NCBI GenBank assembly: GCA_947650795.1 | Contig: CANSWR010000012.1 | Coordinates: 1-34,960, forward strand | Length of the DNA: 34,960 nucleotides | From: an uncultured Bacillota bacterium | Lineage (GTDB): Bacteria > Bacillota_I > Bacilli_A > RF39 > UBA660 | Direction: 5' to 3' | Shown here: one piece after another, positions 24,144-34,960 of the stretch | Numbering within the stretch: the first letter of the stretch is position 1 | Layout of the letters: each line of letters begins with the position of its first letter | Position numbers and translations under genes: made by a program | The notes under the pieces: model-generated | The model's database searches: none | Seen by the model: only the letters and a program-made list of their open reading frames with translations | What the model was told of the DNA's origin: nothing

Positions 24144-24169
24144 AATAAAAGAATGACTTTTGTCATTCT
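24144..24169 (-). terminator. Intrinsic terminator of the rpoBC operon
   Basis: Perfect stem GAATGAC/GTCATTC with an AAAA loop, then TTTTATT on the minus strand, 23 nt after rpoC. It separates rpoC transcription from the array. Confidence 0.85.
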
Positions 24170-24191
24170 CTAAAATTTGGTGAAGAACTTT

Positions 24192-27100
24192 TTATTCTTC
24201 AATATCTTCTAGTTCTTCTAAATCTTCTGTTTCAAATTCTTCCTCTTCTTCAGATTCCTCAATATCATTAGGTTTTATACCTTGAGCTTCTACAACTTCT
24301 GCGTTTTTATCTTCAGTCATAAATGTCTCTTCTAAAACTTCACTTGGATCATCGTCTAAAAATTCCTTTTCTAATATGTATTCTATATTAGAATATTCTT
24401 TTATACCAGTTCCAGCAGGAATAAGTTTACCTAATATTACATTTTCTTTTAATCCTTTTAATGGATCAACTTTACCTTTAACAGCAGCATCTGTTAAGAT
24501 TCTTGTTGTTTCTTGGAATGATGCAGCACTTAAGAATGAATCAGTTTCAAGACTTGCTTTTGTTATACCAAGCAATACAGCTTTACCAGAGGCAGGAATT
24601 TTACCTTCTAATATGATTGGTTTATTCTTCTCAGTAAAGTCTCTTAATGAAACAGCAGTTCCTTCAACAAACTCAGTATCTCCAGCATCAACTATCTTGA
24701 TTTTAGAAATCATACGTTTTACAACTGTTTCAATATGTTTATCTGAAACATCAACACCTTGTCCTTTATACACTTTTTGTATTTCTCTTAGAATATATTC
24801 TTGTGTAGTTATAGGATCTGTAACAGCAAGTAATTCTTTAGGACTAATACTTCCTTCAGTTAATGGGTCACCTGCTTCTACTTCCATTCCTTTTTCTACT
24901 CTAAGTTTTGCATTGTATAAAGTAATATGTTCTCTCACTTCTACATCATTAGTAATATAGATTTTCCATTTTCCTTTGTCCTCTAATATTTTTGTTACTT
25001 TACCATTTATTTCAGCTATTGTCGCTTTAACTTTTGGAGTTCTTGCTTCAAATAATTCTTCTACACGTGGTAAACCTTGTGTAATATCATCTGCACCAGC
25101 AACACCACCAGTATGGAATGTACGCATTGTAAGTTGGGTACCAGGTTCACCTATTGATTGAGCGGCCATTATCCCAACAGCCTCGCCAACTTCTACAACA
25201 TTTCCTGTTGCAAGATTGCGTCCATAACATTTTTGGCAAAGTCCATTATGTGTCTTACAAGTAAGTACACTTCTTATTTCTATTTTCTTTATTCCAGCAG
25301 AAACTATTTTCTTAGCTATATGCTCAGTAATAAGTTCTCCCTTATCAATGATTAGTTCTTTAGTTTCTGGATTAAGAATTTTTTGATTTGTGAATCTTCC
25401 TATAATTCTTTCTTCAAAACTCTCAAGTACACTTCCTGATTTATCATCCATAAATGCACTTACTGAAAGTCCTTGTATTGTTCCACAGTCTTCTTCTTTT
25501 ATAATTAAATCTTGTACAACGTCAACTAGTCTACGAGTTAGATATCCAGCATCTGCTGTTTTTAAAGCTGTATCAGCTGTTCCTTTACGTGATCCGTGAC
25601 TTGATAAGAAGAATTCTTGAACGTCTAACCCTTCCTTAAATGATGCTTCTATAGGTATTTCTACTTCTTCACCATCTGGTTTAGCCATTATTCCACGCAT
25701 ACCACTAAGTTGTCCAAGTTGAGACGCATTACCTCTCGCTTTAGATGTAAATATCATTGCTAATGGGTTAGTATCTTTCACACTAGCCATTTCATCCATA
25801 ACTGCTTTTTGAACTTCTTTAGTAGCATTTAACCATAAATCTACGACTTTTCTATGTCTTTCTTCATCAGTTATAAGTCCACGATTATATTGTTTATTTA
25901 TTTTTGAAACAGTATCTTTTGTTTCATTAATGATTACTTGTTTTTTATCACTTACTGGGATATCAGATAGACTAAATGTAATACCACTTACTGTACTATA
26001 TTTAAATCCTAAATTTTTAAGTTTATCAAGCATCATTGATGTCTCAGTAGTTTTAAATCTTTTAAATATTTGAGCGATTAATGTTTCTAAGTCATTTTTA
26101 ACAAATCCACGATTAGGTTCCATAGCTTGAACAGCTTCAAATAAGTTAGTTCCTTTTTCTAAAAAGTATTTATCTGGAGTTAATCCTTCAAAATTTTCTT
26201 TACTTGGTTCATTAACATATGGATAAGCATCAGGTAAAATTTCATTAAATATAATTTTACCAGGTGTTGTTACTAAATATTTATCTAGAACACTATCTGC
26301 CCAGATTTTATGAGTAAAACTTTTAGCTGGTATACATACACGAGTATGTAGAGTTATATTTCTTCTTTCATAGTCCATTAATGCTTCGTTAGCATTTTTA
26401 TATGCTTTTCCTTCGTTTTCTAATCCTGGAATTTCAAGAGTTAAATAATAATTTCCTAAGACCATATCTTGTCCTGGTGTTACTATTGGACTTCCATCTT
26501 TCGGACTTAGAATGTTATTAGCACCTAACATTAAAAGTCTTGCTTCACTTTGACTTTCTTCTGAAAGTGGTACGTGAACTGCCATCTGGTCTCCATCGAA
26601 GTCTGCATTAAATGCAGTACAAACTAGAGGGTGTAATCTAAGTGCTTTTCCACCTACTAATTTTGGTTCAAATGCTTGAATACCTAGTCTGTGTAGAGTT
26701 GGAGCACGGTTTAATAGTACTGGATGTTCTTGTATTACATCTTCAACTATATCCCAAACTCTTTCGTCTTGAGCATCTATCATTTTTTTTGCACCTTTTA
26801 TATTATGTGCTAGTTCTCTTGAGACTAATTCATGTATTACATGTGGTTTAAATAATTCTAATGCCATTTCTTTTGGTATTCCACATTCATACATTTTTAA
26901 TGTAGGTCCTACTGCAATAACACTACGACCTGAATAGTCAACACGTTTTCCAAGTAAGTTTTGACGGAAACGACCTTGTTTTCCTTTTAACATACTAGAT
27001 AAACTCTTAAGTGGTCTATTACCTACACCTTGTACACTTCTTCCACGTCTACCATTATCTATTAAAGCGTCAACCGCTTCTTGTAACATACGTTTTTCGT

Positions 27101-27947
27101 TTTGTACAATTATTGTTGGAGCGCCTAGTTCAATTAGTTTTTTTAAACGATTATTTCTATTTATTATTCTTCTATACAAATCGTTTAAGTCACTAGTTGC
27201 AAAACGTCCGCCTGGAAGCTGTATCATTGGCCTTAATTCTGGTGGAATTACTGGTAATACATCAAGTATCATCCATTCTGGTCTATTTCCACTATCTAAG
27301 AAATTTTGTAGACAGTCTACTCTTTTTACTAAACGAAGTTTCTTTTGTCCTTGGGATGCTTCTATTTCTTTTTTAAGAATTTCTACTTCACGTTCAAGAT
27401 TCACTTCACTAAGTAACTTTTTAATAGCTTCTGCACCCATTCCAACAGTAAATTGATTGCCATATTTTTCATAATATGCACGGTATTCTTTATCTGATAG
27501 TGTTTGTTTTTTCTCAAGTGGTGCAATTCCTGGATCAAGTACTACATAACTTACAAAGTAAATTACTTCTTCAATGTCTCTTGGAGACATATCTAATACT
27601 AATCCTATTTTTGGTGGTACACCTTTTGTATACCAGATGTGCGCTACTGGAGTTGCAAGTTCAATATGCCCCATACGCTCACGACGTACTTTAGAACGAG
27701 TAACCTCAACTCCACATCTATCACACACAACATTTTTATATCTTAATCTTTTGTATTTACCACAAGCACATTCAAAGTCCTTAGTAGGTCCAAATATTTT
27801 TTCACAGAATAGTCCGTCTCTTTCTGGACGAAGAGTTCTATAGTTAATTGTTTCAGGTTTTTTTACCTCTCCATAACTCCAAGAACGAATTTTCTCTGGC
27901 GAAGCAATTCCAATACGAATTCCTTCAAACATATTAACTTCCATCAT
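24192..27947 (-). CDS. rpoC: RNA polymerase beta' subunit
   Basis: 1251 aa. Catalytic subunit of RNA polymerase. N-terminal zinc finger [19 protein letters not shown], the magnesium-binding [12 protein letters not shown], and the second zinc site [13 protein letters not shown] are intact. The C-terminus ends in a long Glu/Asp-rich tail. Start shares a base with the rpoB stop (TAATG), with GGAGG ~10 nt upstream; ATG at 27944 or MFEGIRIG at 27932 are alternatives. Confidence 0.97.
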   Translation of the reverse strand: MMEVNMFEGIRIGIASPEKIRSWSYGEVKKPETINYRTLRPERDGLFCEKIFGPTKDFECACGKYKRLRYKNVVCDRCGVEVTRSKVRRERMGHIELATPVAHIWYTKGVPPKIGLVLDMSPRDIEEVIYFVSYVVLDPGIAPLEKKQTLSDKEYRAYYEKYGNQFTVGMGAEAIKKLLSEVNLEREVEILKKEIEASQGQKKLRLVKRVDCLQNFLDSGNRPEWMILDVLPVIPPELRPMIQLPGGRFATSDLNDLYRRIINRNNRLKKLIELGAPTIIVQNEKRMLQEAVDALIDNGRRGRSVQGVGNRPLKSLSSMLKGKQGRFRQNLLGKRVDYSGRSVIAVGPTLKMYECGIPKEMALELFKPHVIHELVSRELAHNIKGAKKMIDAQDERVWDIVEDVIQEHPVLLNRAPTLHRLGIQAFEPKLVGGKALRLHPLVCTAFNADFDGDQMAVHVPLSEESQSEARLLMLGANNILSPKDGSPIVTPGQDMVLGNYYLTLEIPGLENEGKAYKNANEALMDYERRNITLHTRVCIPAKSFTHKIWADSVLDKYLVTTPGKIIFNEILPDAYPYVNEPSKENFEGLTPDKYFLEKGTNLFEAVQAMEPNRGFVKNDLETLIAQIFKRFKTTETSMMLDKLKNLGFKYSTVSGITFSLSDIPVSDKKQVIINETKDTVSKINKQYNRGLITDEERHRKVVDLWLNATKEVQKAVMDEMASVKDTNPLAMIFTSKARGNASQLGQLSGMRGIMAKPDGEEVEIPIEASFKEGLDVQEFFLSSHGSRKGTADTALKTADAGYLTRRLVDVVQDLIIKEEDCGTIQGLSVSAFMDDKSGSVLESFEERIIGRFTNQKILNPETKELIIDKGELITEHIAKKIVSAGIKKIEIRSVLTCKTHNGLCQKCYGRNLATGNVVEVGEAVGIMAAQSIGEPGTQLTMRTFHTGGVAGADDITQGLPRVEELFEARTPKVKATIAEINGKVTKILEDKGKWKIYITNDVEVREHITLYNAKLRVEKGMEVEAGDPLTEGSISPKELLAVTDPITTQEYILREIQKVYKGQGVDVSDKHIETVVKRMISKIKIVDAGDTEFVEGTAVSLRDFTEKNKPIILEGKIPASGKAVLLGITKASLETDSFLSAASFQETTRILTDAAVKGKVDPLKGLKENVILGKLIPAGTGIKEYSNIEYILEKEFLDDDPSEVLEETFMTEDKNAEVVEAQGIKPNDIEESEEEEEFETEDLEELEDIEE

Positions 27948-30900
27948 TATTCGTTCGCCTCCTCATCTTCAAAAATCTCATCTTCATTATATTCTAAATC
28001 ATCAAGTGAATCATATGAATCTTCTTCGTCACTATCTTCTGCAAAGTATTCTTCATCACTTATTTCTGGATCTAATGTTGGCTCTGGAATTATTTCTTTG
28101 CCATCTTTATTAATATCTACTTCTTCTATTGTAACAGGTATATCTTCTTCATCTTCTTCTTTTTCAAGTTCTTTTAACTCTTTTATTCCATCTTTTGTCA
28201 TTATAGATATATCTAATCCTAATGCTTGGAATTCTTTTATTAGAACTCTAAATGATTCTGGCACACCTGCTTGATCAACTGGTTTTCCTTTTACAAGTTG
28301 TTCATATACTTTTACACGGCCTAGCACATCATCAGATTTAATAGTAAGTACTTCTTGAAGTACATGTGCTGCTCCATATGCATATAATGCCCAAACTTCC
28401 ATTTCTCCAAATCTTTGTCCACCAAATTGTGCTTTACCTCCTAAAGGTTGTTGTGTTACTAAGCTATAAGGTCCTGTTGAACGAGCATGCATTTTATCAT
28501 CAACCATGTGGTTAAGTTTTATCATATACATGACACCAACGTTTACGCGTTTATCAAATCTTTCACCAGTTCTACCATTATATAACCATGTTTTATAGTC
28601 AGGAGATAATCCTGCTTCTTGTGTCATATTTTGAATGTCTTCTTCTGTCGCACTATCAAATACTGGTGTAGCAATGTGAACTCCTAATGTTTTAGCTGCC
28701 ATTCCTAAGTGAACTTCTAATATTTGTCCTAAGTTCATACGAGATGGAACACCAAGTGGATTTAAGCAAATATCTACTGTTCTTCCGTCTGGTAGATAAG
28801 GCATATCTTCTTCTGGAAGCACAATACTTACTACACCTTTATTACCGTGACGACCACTCATTTTATCTCCAACTTGCATTTTTCTTTTCTTTACTAAGTA
28901 AATTCTTATTATTTTTATAACACCTGCTGATAATTCATCACTATTTTCTTTAGTAAATACTTGAATATCATGGACTATACCGCTTGATCCGTGAGGTACT
29001 CTTAATGATGTATCTCTCACTTCACGTGTTTTCTCTCCAAATATAGCATGTAATAATTTTTCTTCACTTGATAATTCTTGTACACCTTTTGGTGTTATTT
29101 TACCTACTAAAATATCATTTTCTTTTACTTCTGTACCTATTCTTATGATACCTTCTTCATTTAGGTTTTTACGAGCTTCTTCACTAACATTTGGAATATC
29201 TCTAGTAAATTCTTCTGGTCCAAGTTTAGTATCTCTAGCTTCAACTTCTAGCATCTCAATATGTACCGAAGTAAGTACATCATCTCTGACTAGTCTCTCA
29301 TTTAGTACAACTGCGTCTTCATAGTTGTATCCGTTATAAGTCATGAAAGCTACTGTAAGATTTTTACCTAAAGCTATTTCTCCACCATTTGTACTTGGTC
29401 CGTCTGCTATTATTGTACCTGCTTTAACACTTTGACCTTGTTTTACTATTGGTCTTTGAGTATAGCAAGTTTCAGCATTACTTCTTTGATAGCTTATTAG
29501 CTCATATTCTTGTTTACCTTTACTATTTTTAATTACTATTCTTTTAGAGTCAACATAGTCTACTATTCCATCTTCTTTTGCTTTTACAACTGCTCCACTA
29601 TCTAATGCTGCATAGTATTCTACACCAGTACCTACTATAGGTGCTTCTGTTTTTAACAACGGTACAGCTTGACGTTGCATGTTAGCTCCCATTAGGGCAC
29701 GGTTTGCATCATCGTGTTCTAGGAATGGTATCATACTTGTTGTTATACTTACTATTTGAGATGGGGAAACATCACTATAATTTACTTTTAGTTTTGATAC
29801 CATTAAGTTATCTCTATTAAATCTAACAGGAACTTCTTCATCTGCTATTTCGTTTTTATCATTAACTTCTATAGTTGCAGGACATATATAATAGTTTTCC
29901 TCTTCATCTGCAGTCATATATATAATTTCGTCTGTTAGTTTTCCTTCTATAACTTTTCTATATGGAGTCATTATAAATCCATATTCATTTAATTTTGCAA
30001 ATCCTGCTAAACTTGTAATAAGTCCTATATTTTGTCCTTCTGGTGTTTCTACTGGACAAATTCTTCCATAATGTGATGAGTTAACGTCACGAACTTCCAT
30101 ACCAGCACGATCACGAGAAAGTCCTCCTGGCCCAAGGGCAGATAATTTACGTTTATCATAAAGTTCAGCTAAAGGATTTATCTGATCCATGAATTTTGAC
30201 AACTGACTGCTTCCAAAGAATTCTTTTAATGCTGCTGTTACAGGACGGATGTTAATCAAACTTTTTGGTGTAACTGTATCTATGTCTTGAGTAGTCATTC
30301 TTTCACGAATTACTCTTTCCATTCTTGCTATACCAACTCTAAATTGGTTTTGAATTAATTCTCCACCTTGTCTTACACGTCTATTAGCTAAATGGTCTAT
30401 TTCATCATAGTTTCCTACTCCGTAATGTAAATTAATATAGTATGAAATTGAAGCGTATATATCACTAATTGTTAATCTTTTAATGTCTATTGTTTGATCA
30501 TTACCTATAACTTTTACTAATTTTTCGCTTCCATCATTAGCATAAACTAATACTTCTTGGACTTTATTATATGTGTCTAATTCTTCATTTATCTTTACTT
30601 CATGAACTCCATACCCAGATTCAAATATTGGTGTTAAGCTTTCCAATATCTCTTTTGTTACAAGAGTTCCTTTTGCAAATTTTACTTCGCCATCAACTAC
30701 AATATCTTCACCTAAACGGTTATTTAATAGTCTGTCTAAAACATTAAGTTTTTTATTAAATTTGTAACGTCCAACTTTAGCTAAATCATATCTAAATTTA
30801 TCAAAAAATCTAGTGATTAATTGATTTTTAGATGAATCTAATGTTGCTGGTTCTCCTGGTCTTAATTTTTCATATATTTCAATTAATGCTTGATCTGTGT

Positions 30901-31591
30901 TGTTTGTACTATCTTTTTCTATAGTATTAACTATGTATTCATCTTCTCCAAATACTTGTATTATTGACTCATCAGTTGATAACCCTAACGCTCTTAAAAA
31001 TGTTGTTATTGGGACTTTTCTAGTTCTGTCTATTCTGACATAGAAAACACCTCTTGCGTCTAGTTCATATTCTAGCCAAGTTCCTTTACTAGGTATTACT
31101 TCACTTGTAATTATGTTACGTCCATTTTTATCTATTTCACGTTTGAAATAAATACTAGGCGAACGCACTAATTGACAGTTAATTACTCTTTCTACTCCAT
31201 TAACTATAAATGAAGCATTTTCTGTCATTAAAGGTATATCTCCTAAAAAAACATCTTGTTCTTTTACTTCTCCAGTTTCGTTAATAAATAATCTTGTCTT
31301 TACTTTTAATGGTGCTGCATATGTTACACGTCTTTCTCTAGCTTCGGTAACAGTATATCTTGGTGTTTCTAAAATATACTCACCAAATTCTAATGATGTA
31401 CTTCCACTAAAACTATCTACTGGTGAAATATCATCAAATACTTCTCTTATTCCAATATCCAAAAATTCTTGAAATGAATCTTTTTGCACTTCAAGTAAGT
31501 TTGATAATTCAAACTTGTTTTTTAATTTTGAGAAATTTCTTCTTTCTCTATGGTCTCCAAATTTTTCTACTTTGTAAGCCAAATTAGTCAC
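27947..31591 (-). CDS. rpoB: RNA polymerase beta subunit
   Basis: 1214 aa. Start is probably GTG at 31591 (AAGGG ~7 nt upstream); TTG at 31582 is possible. Conserved blocks include [50 protein letters not shown] and the C-terminal [17 protein letters not shown]; an acidic tail ends the protein. In the rifampicin pocket the sequence reads [14 protein letters not shown] then [12 protein letters not shown]. By E. coli numbering this is Q513K, N518I and H526D, positions where changes give resistance. The protein is otherwise a normal Bacillota beta subunit. Confidence 0.97.
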   Translation of the reverse strand: MTNLAYKVEKFGDHRERRNFSKLKNKFELSNLLEVQKDSFQEFLDIGIREVFDDISPVDSFSGSTSLEFGEYILETPRYTVTEARERRVTYAAPLKVKTRLFINETGEVKEQDVFLGDIPLMTENASFIVNGVERVINCQLVRSPSIYFKREIDKNGRNIITSEVIPSKGTWLEYELDARGVFYVRIDRTRKVPITTFLRALGLSTDESIIQVFGEDEYIVNTIEKDSTNNTDQALIEIYEKLRPGEPATLDSSKNQLITRFFDKFRYDLAKVGRYKFNKKLNVLDRLLNNRLGEDIVVDGEVKFAKGTLVTKEILESLTPIFESGYGVHEVKINEELDTYNKVQEVLVYANDGSEKLVKVIGNDQTIDIKRLTISDIYASISYYINLHYGVGNYDEIDHLANRRVRQGGELIQNQFRVGIARMERVIRERMTTQDIDTVTPKSLINIRPVTAALKEFFGSSQLSKFMDQINPLAELYDKRKLSALGPGGLSRDRAGMEVRDVNSSHYGRICPVETPEGQNIGLITSLAGFAKLNEYGFIMTPYRKVIEGKLTDEIIYMTADEEENYYICPATIEVNDKNEIADEEVPVRFNRDNLMVSKLKVNYSDVSPSQIVSITTSMIPFLEHDDANRALMGANMQRQAVPLLKTEAPIVGTGVEYYAALDSGAVVKAKEDGIVDYVDSKRIVIKNSKGKQEYELISYQRSNAETCYTQRPIVKQGQSVKAGTIIADGPSTNGGEIALGKNLTVAFMTYNGYNYEDAVVLNERLVRDDVLTSVHIEMLEVEARDTKLGPEEFTRDIPNVSEEARKNLNEEGIIRIGTEVKENDILVGKITPKGVQELSSEEKLLHAIFGEKTREVRDTSLRVPHGSSGIVHDIQVFTKENSDELSAGVIKIIRIYLVKKRKMQVGDKMSGRHGNKGVVSIVLPEEDMPYLPDGRTVDICLNPLGVPSRMNLGQILEVHLGMAAKTLGVHIATPVFDSATEEDIQNMTQEAGLSPDYKTWLYNGRTGERFDKRVNVGVMYMIKLNHMVDDKMHARSTGPYSLVTQQPLGGKAQFGGQRFGEMEVWALYAYGAAHVLQEVLTIKSDDVLGRVKVYEQLVKGKPVDQAGVPESFRVLIKEFQALGLDISIMTKDGIKELKELEKEEDEEDIPVTIEEVDINKDGKEIIPEPTLDPEISDEEYFAEDSDEEDSYDSLDDLEYNEDEIFEDEEANE

Positions 31592-31678
31592 CCCAATCCC
31601 TTAGATTTATTAGTCACATCAAACTGTAATAAATTACATGTATGCAATATATAATGTTAGCAAAGATTTTTAAATAAG

Positions 31679-32269
31679 TCAATTCATTTTAGCTTTAAAA
31701 ATATAAAAACCTTTACTTTTATTTAACTCACTAACTTTGTAGTATTTTATTAACTCCTTAGCAATACTTTTTGCTCCTTGGTCTTTTCTAATTACAAACC
31801 AAAGTTCCCCATCTGGGTTTAAATGTTCTTTAGCGTTTATCAATATTTCTAACACTTTTGATTTTCCAGCTCTGATTGGTGGATTAGTTATTATAACGTC
31901 ATAACTCTCACTAATGTTCTCATATGTATCACTAAGTAATGCCGTAGCTTTTACTTTGTTTTGTTCGATGTTTCTTTTAGTTAAATGTATAGCACGTTTA
32001 TTTACATCTATCATAGTTACTAAACTGTCTGTTATTTTAGATATAACAATTCCTATATATCCATAACCACATCCTACATCCAAAACTTTTATTCCTTTTT
32101 TTGCATTATTTAAGTATTCTTTTATTAATGCTTGTGAACCAAAATCAATTTTATTTTTTGAAAATACTCCTAAGTCAGAATAAAAAATAAAGGAAGTGTT
32201 TAAAACAGAATATTCTATTTTTCTTATTTCACTTTTTAAGTCATCGTTATTAGTAAAATAATGTTCCAT
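31679..32269 (-). CDS. RsmC-like class I methyltransferase (YbxB type)
   Basis: 196 aa. SAM motif VLDVGCGYGYIGIVIS (~61-76) and the substrate motif NPPIRAGKSK, typical of N2-guanine rRNA methyltransferases (RsmC/RsmD group). The Bacillus homologue ybxB occupies the same place between rplL and rpoB. It lacks the N-terminal half of E. coli RsmC. AAGGAAGTG precedes the ATG. A hairpin terminator after rplL lies just upstream, so its expression depends on read-through. Confidence 0.88.
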   Translation of the reverse strand: MEHYFTNNDDLKSEIRKIEYSVLNTSFIFYSDLGVFSKNKIDFGSQALIKEYLNNAKKGIKVLDVGCGYGYIGIVISKITDSLVTMIDVNKRAIHLTKRNIEQNKVKATALLSDTYENISESYDVIITNPPIRAGKSKVLEILINAKEHLNPDGELWFVIRKDQGAKSIAKELIKYYKVSELNKSKGFYIFKAKMN

Positions 32270-32293
32270 TTTATCACTTCCTTTATATACGCG

Positions 32294-32318
32294 AAAAAGC
32301 CTTTTGTTATGAAAGGCC
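32294..32318 (-). terminator. Hairpin terminator or attenuator after rplL
   Basis: GCCTTT/AAAGGC stem, TTTTT run, between rplL and the rsmC-like gene. As in other rplJL-rpoBC operons, it would lower polymerase expression relative to L7/L12. Confidence 0.75.
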
Positions 32319-32328
32319 TTATATTCAC

Positions 32329-32700
32329 TTATTTCAATTCAACTGTTGCGCCAGCTTCTTCAAGTTTAGCTTTGATTTCATTAGCTTCATCTGCTGATAC
32401 GTTTTCTTTAACGTTACCGCCATTGTCAGCTAAATCTTTTGCTTCTTTTAATCCTAATCCTGTAATTTCTCTAACCACTTTAATTACTTGTAGTTTAGCA
32501 GAACCAGCATCTTTAAGAATTACAGTTTTAGTACTGTCTCCTTCATCAGCAGCAGTGCCTGCTACTGGAGCTGCAGCAACTGCAACTGCACTTGGATCTA
32601 CTCCAAATTCTTCTTTCATCATATCAACTAATTCTTTTACTTCAAGAATAGTTTTTTCTTTAATTGCTTCAATAATATCTTTATTTTCTATTTTTGCCAT
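32329..32700 (-). CDS. rplL: Ribosomal protein L7/L12
   Basis: 123 aa. N-terminal dimer helix ([18 protein letters not shown]), Ala-rich hinge ([14 protein letters not shown]) and the globular domain [19 protein letters not shown] binding translation factors. Start overlaps the rplJ stop (TAATG); GGAGG lies 8 nt upstream. Normal length. Confidence 0.97.
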   Translation of the reverse strand: MAKIENKDIIEAIKEKTILEVKELVDMMKEEFGVDPSAVAVAAAPVAGTAADEGDSTKTVILKDAGSAKLQVIKVVREITGLGLKEAKDLADNGGNVKENVSADEANEIKAKLEEAGATVELK

Positions 32701-33203
32701 TATTCATTTCCTCCCTTTTCTAATTTTTCGGCATATAGGTTAAGCGCGATGCTTACGTTTTTAACATGTTCAATAAGTCCACCTGCAAACATTGTAAGAA
32801 GTCCTTCGTAACTTGGTATGCTTGCATATTCATTGATTGTTTCTTTAGATGCAAAGGCACCATCAATGTATCCAGCTTTTATAGATAGGTTATCATTCTT
32901 TTTAGCGATTTCACTAACTATTTTAATAGGTTCTATGATATCTCCACTAAATATGTAGGCATTAGGACCTGTCATGAACTCGTCAAGTTCTATTCCTTTA
33001 TTTTTAAGTGCTAAGTTAGCTAGTCTGTTTTTGTAAACTTTTAAGTCACTACCAGATTTTTTTAAATCTCTTCTTAATCCTGATAATTCAGCAACACTCA
33101 TTCCTCTATATTCAACAAGTAAAAGCGTTTTTGATTTATCTAATTTTGATTCGATTTCACTTACAACACTTTTTTTAAGGTTTAGATTTTTTTCACTTGC
33201 CAT
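32700..33203 (-). CDS. rplJ: Ribosomal protein L10
   Basis: 167 aa. Stalk base protein that binds 23S rRNA and L7/L12 dimers. [20 protein letters not shown] and [12 protein letters not shown] are family signatures. AAGGAGGAAA before the ATG. The leader at 33224-33320 carries the L10-binding fold, so L10 with L12 probably represses its own translation. Confidence 0.97.
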   Translation of the reverse strand: MASEKNLNLKKSVVSEIESKLDKSKTLLLVEYRGMSVAELSGLRRDLKKSGSDLKVYKNRLANLALKNKGIELDEFMTGPNAYIFSGDIIEPIKIVSEIAKKNDNLSIKAGYIDGAFASKETINEYASIPSYEGLLTMFAGGLIEHVKNVSIALNLYAEKLEKGGNE

Positions 33204-33223
33204 GATTTTCCTCCTTTTTAAAT

Positions 33224-33320
33224 TAATAAATAAAGTTTTCCGTACAAGGAAAACTTTAAATGAAATTTTCCTCGGTAGGATTTACTAATTACCTACTGTC
33301 TACGGCTAACTAATGAATGT
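33224..33320 (-). ncRNA. L10 (rplJ) leader RNA
   Basis: Minus strand shows CCGTAGACAGTAGG ... CCTACCGAGG, the conserved internal loop and stem of the L10 leader family, where L10-L12 binds. A strong hairpin AAAGTTTTCC/GGAAAACTTT (33232-33257) follows, just before the ribosome binding site. Confidence 0.85.
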
Positions 33321-33349
33321 ATTTTACTACATTTTATTTAATTTGTAAA
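33321..33349 (-). promoter_or_regulatory. Candidate promoter for rplJ-rplL-rpoBC
   Basis: TTTACA (33344-33349), 17-nt spacer, TAAAAT (33321-33326), directly upstream of the L10 leader. Confidence 0.5.
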
Positions 33350-33354
33350 TACTT

Positions 33355-34047
33355 TTAGTTAAATGATGTTAAGTCTAATTTAACTCCAGGACCCATTGTG
33401 CTAGAAATTGTTATGTTTTTAACAAATGTTCCTTTAACACCACTTGGCTTATTTTTAATTACTTCATTAACAAAAGCAACTAAATTTTCTTCAAGTTTCT
33501 TATTATCAAATGAAACTTTACCAATGATAGCATGTATATTACCATAACTGTCAGTTCTGTATTCGATCATACCTTTTTTTATGTTTTCTATAGCTAATGC
33601 TACATTAGTTGTAACAGTTCCGCTTTTAGGGTTAGGCATTAGACCTTTAGGTCCTAAAACTTTACCTATTTTTCCTAGAGCAACCATCATTTCTGGTGTA
33701 GAAACTATTACATCGAAATCAAACCAGTTTTCTTTACTAATTTTCTCAATCATTTCTTCAGCACCAACATAATCAGCACCTGCTTTTTTTGCTTCTTCTG
33801 CCATAGTTTTAGTTATAACTAATATTCTTTTAGTTTTACCTGTTCCATGAGGAAGAGTAAAAGAACTTCTAACTTGTTGATCAGATTTAGTTGCATTAAC
33901 GTTTAAGTTAAATGCTACTTCTACTGTTTCATCAAATTTTCTTTTTGAAAGAGATTTTACTAGTTCGATCGCTTCTTTAGGTGTATATGATTTTGTTTTA
34001 TCTACACTTTTTGAAGCTTCCACATAAGCACGTCCATGACGTTTCAT
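33355..34047 (-). CDS. rplA: Ribosomal protein L1
   Basis: 230 aa. Builds the L1 stalk of the large subunit. KRHGRAYVEASK start, LPHGTGKTKRILV and the strongly conserved GKVLGPKGLMPNPKSGTV are present. AAAGGAGGG before the ATG. Follows rplK by 54 nt. Confidence 0.97.
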   Translation of the reverse strand: MKRHGRAYVEASKSVDKTKSYTPKEAIELVKSLSKRKFDETVEVAFNLNVNATKSDQQVRSSFTLPHGTGKTKRILVITKTMAEEAKKAGADYVGAEEMIEKISKENWFDFDVIVSTPEMMVALGKIGKVLGPKGLMPNPKSGTVTTNVALAIENIKKGMIEYRTDSYGNIHAIIGKVSFDNKKLEENLVAFVNEVIKNKPSGVKGTFVKNITISSTMGPGVKLDLTSFN

Positions 34048-34101
34048 ACTTTATCCCTCCTTTATGTGGTATTTGGATTAATTACTCGCATTTTTTATTT
34101 T

Positions 34102-34698
34102 TTATTCTTCTGTTTCTTTGTTATCTTGTTCTGTTGTTTCTACTTCAGGCATATCAGCATCGGCCATAGATTTAGCTTCTGCTTCCATTTCTGTAAGTTC
34201 TGCATCTAATTTTGCTGCTTCTGCTTCAGCATATTGAGCTTCTTCTGCTTGTTCAGCAAGTTCTTTGTCATTTAAACCTTTAACAGCAATTCCCATATTT
34301 CTAGCAGTACCAGCTATTTGTCTCATAGCTGCTTCTAAATCATCAGTATTTAAGTCTGGTAATTTAGTTTCTGCTATTTCTTTTAATTGGTCTTTAGAAA
34401 TAGACGCAACTACTTCATTAGCGCCTTTAACTCCGCCTTTATTAACTCCTGCAGCTTTAAGTAAAAGCGATGGAGTTGGTGGAGTCTTTAAAACAAAATC
34501 AAAACTTCTATCTTCATATACAGATACTTCACATGGGATTATATCTCCCATTTTATCTCTAGTAGCGTCATTGTATCTTGTACAAAATTCTTGTAAATTG
34601 ATTCCTAAAGGTCCAAATATTGTTCCTACTGGTGGAGCTGGTGTTGCTTTTCCTGCAGGAATTTGAATTTTAACTATTTTAGTAACTTTCTTTGCCAC
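34102..34698 (-). CDS. rplK: Ribosomal protein L11 with acidic C-terminal extension
   Basis: 198 aa against the usual ~141. Start GTG at 34698: AGGAGG lies 8 nt upstream, and the longer frame from 34707 would begin inside that site. The N-terminal KIQIPAGKATPAPPVG and the rRNA-binding end MRQIAGTARNMGIAVKG are normal. After these, some 57 residues rich in Glu, Ala and Asp follow (EEAQYAEAEAAK, ending DNKETEE), probably a helical or unstructured acidic tail. L11 shapes the GTPase-associated centre; the tail's role is unknown. Confidence 0.95.
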   Translation of the reverse strand: MAKKVTKIVKIQIPAGKATPAPPVGTIFGPLGINLQEFCTRYNDATRDKMGDIIPCEVSVYEDRSFDFVLKTPPTPSLLLKAAGVNKGGVKGANEVVASISKDQLKEIAETKLPDLNTDDLEAAMRQIAGTARNMGIAVKGLNDKELAEQAEEAQYAEAEAAKLDAELTEMEAEAKSMADADMPEVETTEQDNKETEE

Positions 34699-34739
34699 AA
34701 AAAACACCTCCTATAAAATTTATTAGTATGTTTTCAGCG

Positions 34740-34773
34740 AGTGGTTATAATGATAATCCAATTCTCTCCCACT
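34740..34773 (-). promoter_or_regulatory. Putative L1-binding leader of rplK-rplA
   Basis: Minus strand AGTGG(GAGAG)...ACCACT: a short closing stem with a purine-rich internal loop, ~40 nt upstream of the rplK ribosome binding site. Resembles L1 autoregulatory sites, but the match is by eye. Confidence 0.4.
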
Positions 34774-34816
34774 AATTTAGTTACATAATAAATATATAAC
34801 TCTGAAAGGTATTTTA

Positions 34817-34848
34817 GCACAAAAACTCCTATTATTCAAGGAGTTTTG
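34817..34848 (-). terminator. Terminator of the gene upstream of rplK
   Basis: AAAACTCCT/AGGAGTTTT stem with an 8-nt loop; T-rich on both sides, so it may work in both directions. The 34849-34960 remainder holds no gene that I can see. Confidence 0.7.
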
Positions 34849-34960
34849 TCATTATTAATCAATGATTACATATTATTTTATAAATTGAGTGTCTTTTTAT
34901 AAAAATATTCACTATAAATTTTTGTTTTTTTATTATAATTATTTTTCTAGTGCGTTTATT

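Noticed and set aside
24376..27843. Plus-strand ORFs inside rpoC and rpoB
   Set aside because: Antisense shadows of strongly conserved genes.

Overview
The window is very AT-rich and reads as one stretch of a Bacillota (low-GC Gram-positive) chromosome. The gene order rplK-rplA-rplJ-rplL-rsmC-like-rpoB-rpoC, the L10 leader RNA, RNase J, NifS-ThiI and NrtR all fit that phylum. The small operon-packed genes, extreme AT bias, TasA-like surface protein and rifampicin-resistant RpoB residues suggest an uncultured Bacilli lineage near the RF39/Mollicutes/Erysipelotrichia area. That placement is inference from gene content only. All confident genes lie on the minus strand.

Layout, right to left (direction of transcription): (1) 34.7-24.2 kb, the ribosomal protein and RNA polymerase block, with a putative L1/L11 leader, an L10 leader, an attenuator after rplL and a clear rpoC terminator. 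(2) 24.09-19.75 kb, a 4.3-kb array of 15 short cassettes, all in the same orientation, lying between rpoC and prs. (3) 19.4-17.4 kb, PRPP synthetase and a family II-type pyrophosphatase. (4) 17.2-15.8 kb, a Fic protein and a decayed transposase, with a near-identical hairpin downstream of both the Fic gene and the pyrophosphatase gene. (5) 15.7-6.1 kb, a long NAD operon: orf134, pncA, pncB, Nudix, radical SAM, nadE, nadD, pncC, a 650-aa methyltransferase, nrtR and nadK. It starts at a consensus TTGACA-17-TATAAT promoter flanked by three copies of a partly palindromic operator-like site. (6) 5.96-1.6 kb, a catalytically degenerate RNase J paralogue, nifS and thiI. (7) 1.5-0.07 kb, a membrane-anchored surface protein with a C-terminal FGE/C-type-lectin-like domain.

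The striking element is the array. Read on the minus strand, each cassette begins ATGAGTCCG (MSP), runs 104-125 nt, and ends GGAGTCGTTCG (GVVR). The encoded segment matches the variable C-terminal segment of the surface protein at 73-1512, which runs from its own MSP to its own GVIRP. Fourteen of the fifteen cassettes are followed by a ~60-nt hairpin with an almost invariant 4-nt one-sided bulge and one clear compensatory base-pair change. The AT-rich spacers carry further nested inverted repeats. Cassettes lack ribosome binding sites and gene context, but lengths vary in codon steps, two neighbours share an exact 64-nt half, and the coding strand is poor in A. I read this as a silent library of interchangeable variable-domain segments with a structured recombination or RNA-processing element per unit: a cassette-based diversification system that I do not recognise as described. 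The enzyme that would move the cassettes is not in the window.

Functional links: prs makes the PRPP that pncB consumes, the pyrophosphatase removes the PPi released by the synthetases, and NrtR probably controls the NAD genes.
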